NCBI GenBank assembly: GCA_945877575.1
Contig: CAMDUE010000010.1
Coordinates: forward strand, 18,445 to 82,444
Length of the DNA: 64,000 bases
Source of the DNA: Chitinophaga pinensis
GTDB taxonomy: Bacteria > Bacteroidota > Bacteroidia > NS11-12g > UBA955
Reading direction: 5' to 3'
The position numbers were made by a program, and so were the translations under genes. Shown here one piece after another: positions 55,217-62,945 of the stretch (position 1 is the first letter of the stretch; each line of letters opens with the position of its first letter). A model generated the notes under the pieces. That model saw only the letters and a program-made list of their open reading frames with translations. It had not been told where the DNA came from and did not search any database.

Positions 55217-57466
55217 ATGCAGAAATTGTTTTCCCTCCTATTAGGAAGTTCTTTCATCGTTGCCTCATGGGCTCAAGGCATTGATCCAAAAAAAGCCATC
55301 CCCACCTCACAATTTGAGTGGGATGATATGTTCAAGATCGCCCCCAAACCTGCCGCCATTTCAAAGTTTACCGCCGATGGAAAACTGCTCATAACCCAAA
55401 AGTCTAACAAAAAAACTTGGTGGATCATCACCAACAATCCTGCAACAAAACAAGATTCGATAGAAACCTTGTTTCATTCAGATTGGTTCAGTGAGTCATT
55501 GCCTCAAGGAGGATATACATTTTCTGCCGACCATAAATTCATGGTGCTCGAGACCAATACCAAACCGTTATTCCGACACACCTATACCGCTGAAGTTTGG
55601 GTAATCAACTTGAAATCCAAACAAATCATAAAGGTGCCCGGAAGAGCCATGAATGCAGCCCTGTCACCAGACAATCAGCGTGTAGCCTATGTCAGAGACA
55701 ATAATCTGTTCATTTATGATTTCAGTGGAACGCCTAAAGAAATTCAAGTTACTTCTGACGGCAAATTCAACCACATCATCAACGGCGCGGTAGATTGGGT
55801 CTACGAAGAAGAATTTTCGATGAGTCAAGGATTCTACTGGAGTCCATCAGGAAATAAAATTGCCTATTATCGATTTGACGAAACTCAAGTCAAAGAGTTC
55901 TCTATGGATATTTTCACGGGTTTATATCCCCAGCAAGAAAAATGGAAATATCCCAAAGCCGGCGAAGACAATTCCAAAGTAGACGTATTTATTTACGATT
56001 TAAAAAACGCTAAAAGCGAAAAACTTCCCTTAGAACCTGCAAATCCAGAGCCAGGCGGATATTACATTCCTCGTTTCCAATGGTTGCACACCGATGATTA
56101 TCTCACTATTCAACGATTGAACCGCCATCAAAATCATTGGGAGCTGTTGCTATGGCAAGCACAAACCAAAAATTTACGCGAATTAGCAACAGAACGAGAT
56201 TCTGCCTATGTTGAAATTGTAGACGAGTTGATGCTTTTACCCAAAACAACACAACTGATATATACCAGCGAAAAATCGGGCTACAATCACATGTATCGCC
56301 TTGACTATCTCATCAATAAAAAAACCTTCGAATGGCCTGTAACTTCAGGAAATTGGCAGGTGAATAAAATTGTAGGTTATTCTCCCGAAAAAAACCTGAT
56401 TTACTATGCGTCTACCGAATATTCCACTGTTGAAGACCATCTTTACAGCATTTCACCCGATGGCCGCAACAAAACCGCCGTATTGAATCCCAAAGAAAAA
56501 AATGGCGCACCTCTTTCGGGCAATCAGACCGTAATGGCTTCTCCCAATTGTCATTGGATGTACGTCATTGAAAGCAATTTCAGTGAGAATCCCATTTATC
56601 TGACACATCTATTGGGACCAAACCAATACAAAACCACACAATCCGATGAAACCTATGCGCAAAACGTTCAATTGAAGAATCCAGGAAGCGTCACTTTTGG
56701 AGAAATTCCCTACTCGGCTCTTGAACAAGGAATTGGCCCTGAAATGGGATTGAACTATTGGATGCTCAAGCCTGCAAACTTTGACCCTAGTAAAAAATAT
56801 CCCTTGCTGATGTATGTTTACGGCGGCCCTGGAAACTCCATCTGTCGAAATTCACGCAACGGTTACTTCGCTTGGTATCAACATTTGGCTGCTAAAGGAT
56901 ATATTGTGGTTTGCGTTGATAATCGCGGTACCGGCAATAAGGGTGCGGCCTTCAAGAAGTGCACCTATCAGCAACTCGGTAAAATTGAACATTCAGACCA
57001 ACGTTCTGCGGCTAAATACTTGGGCAACCTTCCTTATATCGATGCAAATCGCATAGGTATTTGGGGTTGGAGTTTCGGGGGATATATGAGCAGTTTGTGT
57101 ATCACCAAAAGTTCAGATATATTCAAAACGGCTATTGCCGTCGCACCGGTGACCCATTGGAAATATTACGACAATATTTACACCGAGCGATATTTGAGAA
57201 CGCCTCAAGAAAACCCAACGGGCTACGAAGAAAATTCCCCCTTGAATTTTGCAGATCAAATAAAAGGAAACTATTTAATTGTGCACGGAACTGCTGACGA
57301 CAACGTTCATTTTCAAAATGCCGTTGAAATGGTGAACAAGATGATCAAGGCAAATGTTGAGTTTGACAGCGAATATTACCCCAATCGCAACCACGGAATT
57401 GGTGATGGAGCAGCTCGAAAGCACTTATTCAAGAAGCTCACAGAATATATTTTAGAGAACTTATAA
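55217..57466 (+). CDS. S9-family prolyl peptidase, dipeptidyl peptidase IV-like
   Basis: A 749-residue exported serine peptidase that removes Xaa-Pro dipeptides. A signal peptide (MQKLFSLLLGSSFIVASWAQ) is followed by the DPP IV beta-propeller (about 50-490), including the double Glu motif VYEEEF that binds the substrate N terminus. The hydrolase domain has Ser in GWSFGGY, Asp in GTADDNVH and His in NRNHGIG. Length agrees with the bacterial family. It probably acts in the periplasm on peptides. Confidence 0.93.
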   Translation: MQKLFSLLLGSSFIVASWAQGIDPKKAIPTSQFEWDDMFKIAPKPAAISKFTADGKLLITQKSNKKTWWIITNNPATKQDSIETLFHSDWFSESLPQGGYTFSADHKFMVLETNTKPLFRHTYTAEVWVINLKSKQIIKVPGRAMNAALSPDNQRVAYVRDNNLFIYDFSGTPKEIQVTSDGKFNHIINGAVDWVYEEEFSMSQGFYWSPSGNKIAYYRFDETQVKEFSMDIFTGLYPQQEKWKYPKAGEDNSKVDVFIYDLKNAKSEKLPLEPANPEPGGYYIPRFQWLHTDDYLTIQRLNRHQNHWELLLWQAQTKNLRELATERDSAYVEIVDELMLLPKTTQLIYTSEKSGYNHMYRLDYLINKKTFEWPVTSGNWQVNKIVGYSPEKNLIYYASTEYSTVEDHLYSISPDGRNKTAVLNPKEKNGAPLSGNQTVMASPNCHWMYVIESNFSENPIYLTHLLGPNQYKTTQSDETYAQNVQLKNPGSVTFGEIPYSALEQGIGPEMGLNYWMLKPANFDPSKKYPLLMYVYGGPGNSICRNSRNGYFAWYQHLAAKGYIVVCVDNRGTGNKGAAFKKCTYQQLGKIEHSDQRSAAKYLGNLPYIDANRIGIWGWSFGGYMSSLCITKSSDIFKTAIAVAPVTHWKYYDNIYTERYLRTPQENPTGYEENSPLNFADQIKGNYLIVHGTADDNVHFQNAVEMVNKMIKANVEFDSEYYPNRNHGIGDGAARKHLFKKLTEYILENL

Positions 57467-57504
57467 GCCACTTCGTTGTTTTAATCTTTTAAACCTATTT
57501 TGAC

Positions 57505-57954
57505 ATGAAACTAGAAATTGGAAACCAAGCACCCGCATTCAGCGTATTGAATCAAAACAGCGAAACCATCACCTTAGATCAATTCAAAGGCAAAAAAGTA
57601 GTGTTGTATTTTTATCCCAAAGACGATACCCCCGGCTGCACGGCTGAAGCTTGCGATTTGAGAGACAACCACCAAAGATTTTTAGATGCAGGATATGTAA
57701 TCTTGGGTGTTAGTCCAGATGAACCCAAAAAACATCAGAAATTCATTACCAAATTCGAATTGCCTTTCGATCTTCTAGCCGATACGGAGCAAACTGTAGC
57801 CAACGCTTACGGTGTTTGGGTGGAGAAAAGCATGTACGGCAGAAAATACATGGGCATGGCTCGTACTACCTTTATCATTGATGAAAACGGAATCATCACC
57901 GATATCATCGAAAAGGTAGATACCAAAGCCCATACCAAACAAATTTTAAAATAA
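57505..57954 (+). CDS. bcp: Thioredoxin-dependent thiol peroxidase (peroxiredoxin Q)
   Basis: A 149-residue peroxiredoxin of the BCP/PrxQ subfamily, which reduces hydroperoxides with thioredoxin. The peroxidatic Cys is in PGCTAEACDLRD, with the resolving Cys five residues later, and the catalytic Arg is in MARTTFII. It is preceded by a 38-bp gap and followed directly by gpsA (2 bp). Confidence 0.96.
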   Translation: MKLEIGNQAPAFSVLNQNSETITLDQFKGKKVVLYFYPKDDTPGCTAEACDLRDNHQRFLDAGYVILGVSPDEPKKHQKFITKFELPFDLLADTEQTVANAYGVWVEKSMYGRKYMGMARTTFIIDENGIITDIIEKVDTKAHTKQILK

Positions 57955-57956
57955 CA

Positions 57957-58955
57957 TTGAACCAGAAAATCAACATTGGAGTTGTTGGAAACGGCAGCTG
58001 GGCTACGGCCTTAATTAAAATACTTACGGAGCATCCATCAACCTTTATACACTGGTGGATGCGCTCACAAGAGAGCGTTGACCACATCAATGAGAACCTC
58101 CACAACCCAAAGTATTTATCTTCGGTTGAACTTCATCCCGAAAAATTCAATGCCACCACTGACCTTGAAGCTGTGGTAAATGAGTCGGATATCATCCTTT
58201 TGGCCGTACCATCCGCTTTTTTGCATCAGGCACTTTCTACTGTAACTCTTCCCTCAGAGAAAACATACATCACGGCCATTAAAGGCATTGAACCAAATTC
58301 GAAACAGGTTGTGGCTCAATATTTGAAACAAAATCATCAAATTCCTTTAGAGAATATTGTCTTGATTTCGGGTCCTTGCCACGCCGAAGAAGTCGCCCTT
58401 GAAAAACTCAGTTACCTAACCATTTCTGGCCTAGATGATGAACGCACCTCAAAAGTTGCGAACTTAATCAAATGCAAATTCATCAATGTTACTCTTACCC
58501 GCGATCTTATTGGAGCTGAATATGCATCGGTATTGAAGAATATTTATGCCATTGGGGCTGGTATTGCTCACGGACTTGGTTACGGGGATAATTTTCAAGC
58601 CGTTTTTGTTTCCGCTGCCCTCCGCGAAATGCGCAATTTCCTTTATGAACTGCACGAAGAAAACCGCGATGTCAAAGAAGCAGCATACATGGGAGACCTT
58701 CTGGTTACTTGCTACTCGCAGTTTAGTCGAAATCGCACATTCGGAAACATGCTCGGCAAAGGCTACTCTGTAAAATCGGCCCAATTAGAAATGAGCATGA
58801 TTGCAGAGGGTTATTATGCTACTGAATTGGTATTTCAGATCGCCAAAGAAAACAAAATGAGCATGCCCATTGTTGAGTCTATATACGAGGTTGTTTACGG
58901 CGGCAAAAATGCCAAAAAGATTTTCAAAAATCTTGCCGAAAACCAACTCAGTTAA
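57957..58955 (+). CDS. gpsA: Glycerol-3-phosphate dehydrogenase [NAD(P)+]
   Basis: GpsA makes glycerol 3-phosphate for phospholipids. The 332 residues include the dinucleotide loop GVVGNGSWATAL, catalytic Lys in ITAIKGIEP, SGPCHAEEV and the second Lys/Asn in SVLKNIYAIGAGIAHGLGYGDN. Translation must begin at the TTG at 57957, 2 bp after bcp, because no ATG occurs before the nucleotide-binding loop. Confidence 0.96.
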   Translation: MNQKINIGVVGNGSWATALIKILTEHPSTFIHWWMRSQESVDHINENLHNPKYLSSVELHPEKFNATTDLEAVVNESDIILLAVPSAFLHQALSTVTLPSEKTYITAIKGIEPNSKQVVAQYLKQNHQIPLENIVLISGPCHAEEVALEKLSYLTISGLDDERTSKVANLIKCKFINVTLTRDLIGAEYASVLKNIYAIGAGIAHGLGYGDNFQAVFVSAALREMRNFLYELHEENRDVKEAAYMGDLLVTCYSQFSRNRTFGNMLGKGYSVKSAQLEMSMIAEGYYATELVFQIAKENKMSMPIVESIYEVVYGGKNAKKIFKNLAENQLS

Positions 58956-58962
58956 GAGATCT

Positions 58963-59508
58963 ATGTCATTCAAAATTTATACGCGCAAAGGCGATGACGG
59001 TAAAACGGGCCTAATTGGAGGCGACCGCGTTGCAAAACACCACATCAGAGTAGAAAGTTACGGCACTGTTGACGAATTAAACAGTCAAATAGGATTGGTT
59101 CGCAGTTTTATTTCCGGCTCCGCCGAGGAAGATCACCTGGCCAACATTCAAAATAACCTTTTCACCATTGGCAGCTACTTGGCTTCCTCTCCTTCCAGCA
59201 AGTTTGAACTACCCAAGTTTGACGAAAGCAGCATTCCTGCTATGGAAGAAGAAATTGATCGCCTCACCGCCCTCCTTCCAGAACTCAAAAACTTCATCCT
59301 TCCAGGAGCCACCCAACAAGGCGCACATTGCCACGTTGCCCGTTGCGTTTGTCGCAGAGCTGAACGCCTCATTGTTCACCTTTCAGACATCGAAGAAATT
59401 CAACCCTTCATCATTCAATACCTCAATCGCCTCTCCGATTACCTTTTCACCCTAAGTCGTTTCCTCGACCAAAAATTCGGTGGCAAAGAAATCATCTGGA
59501 GGCCTTAA
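58963..59508 (+). CDS. Cob(I)alamin adenosyltransferase, PduO type
   Basis: A 181-residue ATP:cob(I)alamin adenosyltransferase that makes coenzyme B12. TRKGDDGKTGLIGG near the N terminus binds ATP, then YGTVDELNSQIGLV and RCVCRRAERLIVHL with the conserved Arg residues. The ATG at 58963 lies 7 bp after gpsA; a longer ORF into gpsA has no support. No cobalamin riboswitch precedes it. Its stop is followed immediately by heptamer tract 3. Confidence 0.94.
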   Translation: MSFKIYTRKGDDGKTGLIGGDRVAKHHIRVESYGTVDELNSQIGLVRSFISGSAEEDHLANIQNNLFTIGSYLASSPSSKFELPKFDESSIPAMEEEIDRLTALLPELKNFILPGATQQGAHCHVARCVCRRAERLIVHLSDIEEIQPFIIQYLNRLSDYLFTLSRFLDQKFGGKEIIWRP

Positions 59509-59638
59509 TTGGTAGCTGGTAGCAAGTAGTTGGTAGAGGGTCGATGGGTCGATGGGTCGATGGTTTCGGGTTTCAAACCACGGTCCACAGACTTCAGACT
59601 ATCGACCAACTAACAGGTACCAGGTACTAGGTACTAAC
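59509..59638 (+). repeat. Heptanucleotide tract 3 between the adenosyltransferase and yceI genes
   Basis: The tract begins at the first base after the stop codon and ends at the first base before the yceI -33 TTG. Four heptamers in phase (TTGGTAG, CTGGTAG, CAAGTAG, TTGGTAG) are followed by three 8-mers GGGTCGAT, then eleven heptamers: GGTTTCG, GGTTTCA, AACCACG, GTCCACA, GACTTCA, GACTATC, GACCAAC, TAACAGG, TACCAGG, TACTAGG, TACTAAC. GGTCGAT is the reverse complement of the ATCGACC words of tract 2, and TTGGTAG and TTTCGGG are shared with tracts 1 and 2. Confidence 0.92.
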
Positions 59639-59669
59639 TTGCATATTTGTTCAAACAAATGTATCTTTG
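59639..59669 (+). promoter_or_regulatory. Promoter of the yceI-family gene
   Basis: TTG (59639-59641), 20 bp, then TATCTTTG (59662-59669), both good Bacteroidota boxes. Transcription would start near 59676, leaving about 35 nt of leader to the ATG at 59711. The spacer holds a palindrome. Confidence 0.65.
59645..59660. promoter_or_regulatory. Possible operator palindrome in the yceI promoter spacer
   Basis: ATTTGTT-CA-AACAAAT is a perfect inverted repeat with 7-bp arms and a 2-bp centre, filling the spacer between -33 and -7. A dimeric repressor bound here would block polymerase. No regulator gene is adjacent, so its identity is unknown. Confidence 0.4.
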
Positions 59670-59710
59670 CACTTAGATTCAATAAAAAACCAAAAAAATA
59701 AAATACACAT

Positions 59711-60424
59711 ATGAAAAAAAGTTTCATTTATTTGACCGCCGCTGTTGCAGTGTTTGCAATGGCTTCTTGCGGAAGTAACGCCAGCGACGCTGGTAACGCT
59801 GATTCTGCTGCTGCCGCTAACACCGGTGCAGTTACTTACACCGTTGCACCTGAGAGTGTAATTGGCTGGAGAGGTTCTAAAGTAGTAGGTATCGGTGAGC
59901 ACAAAGGCAGCATCGCTATCTCTGAAGGTTCTGTTTCTGTTGAAAATGGAAAATTAACCGCTGGTTCTTTCACCATTGACATGAACAACATCGTTTGTAC
60001 TGATTCTATTCCTGATGAGTACAAGCAAAAGTTAATTGGTCACTTCCAAGCTGACGATTTCTTTAACGTAGCAAAATTCCCTACTGCGAAATTTGAGATT
60101 ACTTCAGTTGAAGAAAAAGCAGAAGGTACTAACACTCACGTAATTTCTGGTAACTTGACTCTTCGTGATTCAGTTAAAAACATCAGCATTCCTGCTGCTG
60201 TTACTATTGATGGAACAACCTTCACTGCTAAGGGTAGCGTAAGCATCAATCGTTTAGATTGGGGTGTAAACTACGACAAAGCCAACATGAGCCTTAGCGA
60301 CAAAGCTAAAGCTGCATTGAAGAATGGTGTAGTTTCTGAAACCATCGAAATTTCTTTAGTCATCAAAGCAACTGCTGCTACTGAAGCTCCTGCTGCTGAA
60401 GGTGAAACTAAGAGCGGAATGTAA
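59711..60424 (+). CDS. YceI-family lipoprotein
   Basis: A 237-residue lipoprotein. The lipobox AMASC at residues 16-20 follows a short hydrophobic stretch, so the cysteine is probably lipidated. An Ala/Asp/Asn-rich linker leads to a YceI lipocalin-like domain (about 42-215) that in relatives binds isoprenoid-type ligands; FQADDFFNVAKFPTAKFEIT and SGNLTLRDSVKNISIP are characteristic. The C-terminal tail is Ala/Glu rich. Strong bias to GCT, AAC and GGT codons and a good promoter suggest high expression. Confidence 0.92.
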   Translation: MKKSFIYLTAAVAVFAMASCGSNASDAGNADSAAAANTGAVTYTVAPESVIGWRGSKVVGIGEHKGSIAISEGSVSVENGKLTAGSFTIDMNNIVCTDSIPDEYKQKLIGHFQADDFFNVAKFPTAKFEITSVEEKAEGTNTHVISGNLTLRDSVKNISIPAAVTIDGTTFTAKGSVSINRLDWGVNYDKANMSLSDKAKAALKNGVVSETIEISLVIKATAATEAPAAEGETKSGM

Positions 60425-60456
60425 TTCCTTGATATTTTCATTTTTCATACACATAA

Positions 60457-60486
60457 AAAAGTCCCGGTCGCAAGGCCGGGACTTTT
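60457..60486. terminator. Bidirectional intrinsic terminator between yceI and paaN
   Basis: AAAAGTCCCGG pairs with CCGGGACTTTT around a GCAA loop, a very stable stem with A-run before and T-run after, so it can stop both convergent transcripts. Confidence 0.93.
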
Positions 60487-60526
60487 AGTTTATGGTCGTA
60501 AGGAGAATAAACATCCCCCGAAAAAA

Positions 60527-62164
60527 CTAAGCAAACCTATTTCCAACCCAAACAAATCGTCTGTTGACATAAAGTGAGTCGGTAAAGGTAGCGTTTCCGC
60601 TTGGGTTTCCACCGGTAACGTGGAAGTCACTGAAAGCAGCGTGCTGATTCACAAATGCAGCACCCGTAAAATTGAAACTCACTGGCGTAAAGGCTTGTTC
60701 GTTCATAACCTCCTCAACTGACTGCATATAAGCCACATCAGTACTGTAACAAGAACATGTTATGGCACCTACCGAAGCAGCTAAATGTGCAGCGAGGGCC
60801 AAACTCTCTTCTCTACCCGAGGTTTTTACCACAAAAAGAATTGGGCCAAAACACTCATGCTTCCAAGAATCATCTGACGCATCTACGGCAACCACTGAAG
60901 GCGCTAAAATTCGAGCATCAGAAAACTCAGCATTTTCGACAATGGCATCATTTACTGAAGCAGATGCTCCACTCAACACATCTTCCACCCTCTTACGAGT
61001 AACGTCATTTTGGATGGCCCCTAAAGTACCAGCGCCCATTTTGGGGTTTTCAGCAAGCCCCTTTAATGCAGCACCCAACGAAGCAACAACATCATCGTAC
61101 GACATAATTCCTTCGGGAGTGTTTATGCCATCTTTTGAAACAAATATATTCTGTGGAGCTGTGCACATTTGTCCGCTATACAAACTCGCAGCGAATGCTA
61201 AATTCCCAAAAACTGCTTTTACATCGGCAACGCCATCTAAAATAACAGAATTAACACCCGCTTTTTCGGTAAACACGGTTTTTCCTGGCAAAGACTCGAT
61301 ATAACGTCCAAAATCAGAACCACCTGTATAATCAATCAATTTAACCGCATGATGTTCAGCTAAATTCTTCGTGATAGGATTCGCAGAAGAATCTACAGCA
61401 AGTTGAACCAACTTGGTAGATAATCCATGTGCAGATAAAACTTTCTGCATCTCTTCAACCACGATGGCAATAGGAAGCACACTCTTGGGATGGGGCTTAA
61501 TGATGCAAGAATTACCCGAAATCAAATTGGCGAAAACACCAGGAACGGTGTTCCATGTTGGGAAAGTGGAACAACCAATCACCAAACCAACACCCTTCGC
61601 AACGGGTTTGAAATTCTTTTTTATGGTAAGATCAAACTTGCCCATATTCTTAACCCAATCCAATTGTTGAGGATAACGAGTCAATTCTTCATATCCCAAA
61701 GCAACAGATTCAAGTGCACGATCATTGGCATGTGGACCACTTGCTTGAAAACTCATAACGAAAGATTGTCCGGTAGTGTGCATGGTTGCATAAGCCAATT
61801 CGAAGAAACGATCTGACACATTATCGAGCATTTCAACCAAAATATTGGCGCGCTCTAAAGGAGAAATCTTTTTCCATTGACTTTGTGCTGCCTGTGATTG
61901 CTCAACTAAGAAATCCGCGGTAAACACTGGGTATTCCACGCCTAAACCGACTAGCATGTATGGAGAAATTTCTTCACCAAATTTACCAGTAGAACCGAAT
62001 TCATCGAGTCCAACATACGGATTACTCAACTGTTTCTGAAAAGTGGCTTTACCAGTTTCATGCGACTCTTCCGAATACGCTTTAGGATTTTCGGGATAAG
62101 CACTGAAATACGTTCTTTCACGCAAAGCCTGGATGGCTTGACTAATTTTAGGATTCAATTCCAT
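60527..62164 (-). CDS. paaN: PaaN-type aldehyde dehydrogenase
   Basis: A 545-residue aldehyde dehydrogenase of the PaaN family (phenylacetate catabolism). ATG at 62164 (MELNPKISQAIQAL) is preferred over a start five codons upstream. The catalytic Cys is in YSGQMCTAPQN and the Glu in FTEKAGVNSVIL; the TTGQSFVMSFQASGPHANDRALE segment is characteristic of PaaN. In the phenylacetate pathway it would oxidise the ring-opened semialdehyde, but no other paa operon genes adjoin it. It shares a terminator with yceI. Confidence 0.85.
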   Translation of the reverse strand: MELNPKISQAIQALRERTYFSAYPENPKAYSEESHETGKATFQKQLSNPYVGLDEFGSTGKFGEEISPYMLVGLGVEYPVFTADFLVEQSQAAQSQWKKISPLERANILVEMLDNVSDRFFELAYATMHTTGQSFVMSFQASGPHANDRALESVALGYEELTRYPQQLDWVKNMGKFDLTIKKNFKPVAKGVGLVIGCSTFPTWNTVPGVFANLISGNSCIIKPHPKSVLPIAIVVEEMQKVLSAHGLSTKLVQLAVDSSANPITKNLAEHHAVKLIDYTGGSDFGRYIESLPGKTVFTEKAGVNSVILDGVADVKAVFGNLAFAASLYSGQMCTAPQNIFVSKDGINTPEGIMSYDDVVASLGAALKGLAENPKMGAGTLGAIQNDVTRKRVEDVLSGASASVNDAIVENAEFSDARILAPSVVAVDASDDSWKHECFGPILFVVKTSGREESLALAAHLAASVGAITCSCYSTDVAYMQSVEEVMNEQAFTPVSFNFTGAAFVNQHAAFSDFHVTGGNPSGNATFTDSLYVNRRFVWVGNRFA

Positions 62165-62182
62165 ATAAAAAAATATCAAAAA

Positions 62183-62509
62183 TTAAGCTTGTCCTGTTTG
62201 GCCCCCAAAATTCAACGGAATTCCATTGCCGTGATTCTCGTGCAATTCAATTTCGCCAAAACTATCTTCATAACGCGCTAAATTATCACCCAAAGCCATA
62301 ATCAAACGCTTGGCATGTTGAGGAGATAAAACGATTCGACTTTTTACTTTTCCCTTAGGCACACCAGGCATCATTCTGATAAAATCCAAAATAAACTCAG
62401 TATCGCTGTGGGTAATGATCGCTAAATTGGTATATACACCTTCGGCTATTTCTTCAGTAAGTTCAATGTCTAAAGAATTGGGATTTGTATTTTCGTTTTG
62501 ATTTGACAT
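62183..62509 (-). CDS. DUF3467-family protein
   Basis: A 108-residue cytoplasmic protein of unknown function. From the ATG at 62509 (MSNQNENTNPNSLDIEL) it has the DUF3467 core: EEIAEGVYTNLAIITHSDTEFILDFIRMMPGVPKGKVKSRIVLSPQHAKRLIMAL is matched closely in spacing (e.g. GVYTNLAIITHSDTEF, SRIVLSPQHAKRLI). Its stop is 18 bp from paaN. Confidence 0.85.
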   Translation of the reverse strand: MSNQNENTNPNSLDIELTEEIAEGVYTNLAIITHSDTEFILDFIRMMPGVPKGKVKSRIVLSPQHAKRLIMALGDNLARYEDSFGEIELHENHGNGIPLNFGGQTGQA

Positions 62510-62532
62510 AACATTCAAAGTTAATTTAAAAA

Positions 62533-62919
62533 TTACTCGGGTTTTAAACAAATAACCGATATCTCTACCAACGCATCTTTCGGTAAACGCGATACTTCTA
62601 CCGTTTCCCTAGCCGGATAAACCCCCGTAAAATATTGAGCATAAACTTCATTCACTTTAGGAAAATCGTTCATGCTTTTCAAGAAAATACTCGTTTTAAC
62701 CACATGGTCAAACGTCAAACCTTGTGATTCTAGGAGCGCCTTAATGTTCTCCATTACTTGTTTGGCTTGAATAACCACATCAGTGTCAGAAGCAAAAGAA
62801 CCAGTTCGCGGATTCAGTCCAATTTGACCAGATAAATAATAAGTATTGCCCACTTTCACACCTTGGCTATACGGGCCAATGGGTTGCGGGGCATTTTCAG
62901 AAAAAATAGTTTCTCTCAT
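62533..62919 (-). CDS. ridA: RidA-family enamine/imine deaminase
   Basis: A 128-residue RidA that hydrolyses reactive enamines and imines from pyridoxal-phosphate enzymes. The start MRETIFSENAPQPIGPYSQGVKVG at 62919 is canonical; the active-site Arg sits in YPARETVEVSRLPKDALVEIS, and YYLSGQIGLNP is conserved. A longer frame to 63033 carries unrelated residues and lacks conservation. Confidence 0.94.
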   Translation of the reverse strand: MRETIFSENAPQPIGPYSQGVKVGNTYYLSGQIGLNPRTGSFASDTDVVIQAKQVMENIKALLESQGLTFDHVVKTSIFLKSMNDFPKVNEVYAQYFTGVYPARETVEVSRLPKDALVEISVICLKPE

Positions 62920-62930
62920 AATGTATGATG

Positions 62931-62938
62931 TATTTTTG
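62931..62938 (+). promoter_or_regulatory. -7 box of the dehydrogenase-like gene, leaderless spacing
   Basis: TATTTTTG ends 7 nt before the ATG at 62946, in the 26-bp gap between divergent ridA and this gene. A TTTC 17 bp further upstream is a weak -33 candidate. Confidence 0.4.
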
Positions 62939-62945
62939 TAATGAC

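Noticed and set aside
58870..58962. N-terminal extension of the adenosyltransferase into gpsA
   Set aside because: It overlaps gpsA in another frame; the conserved start MSFKIYTRKGDDG is at 58963.
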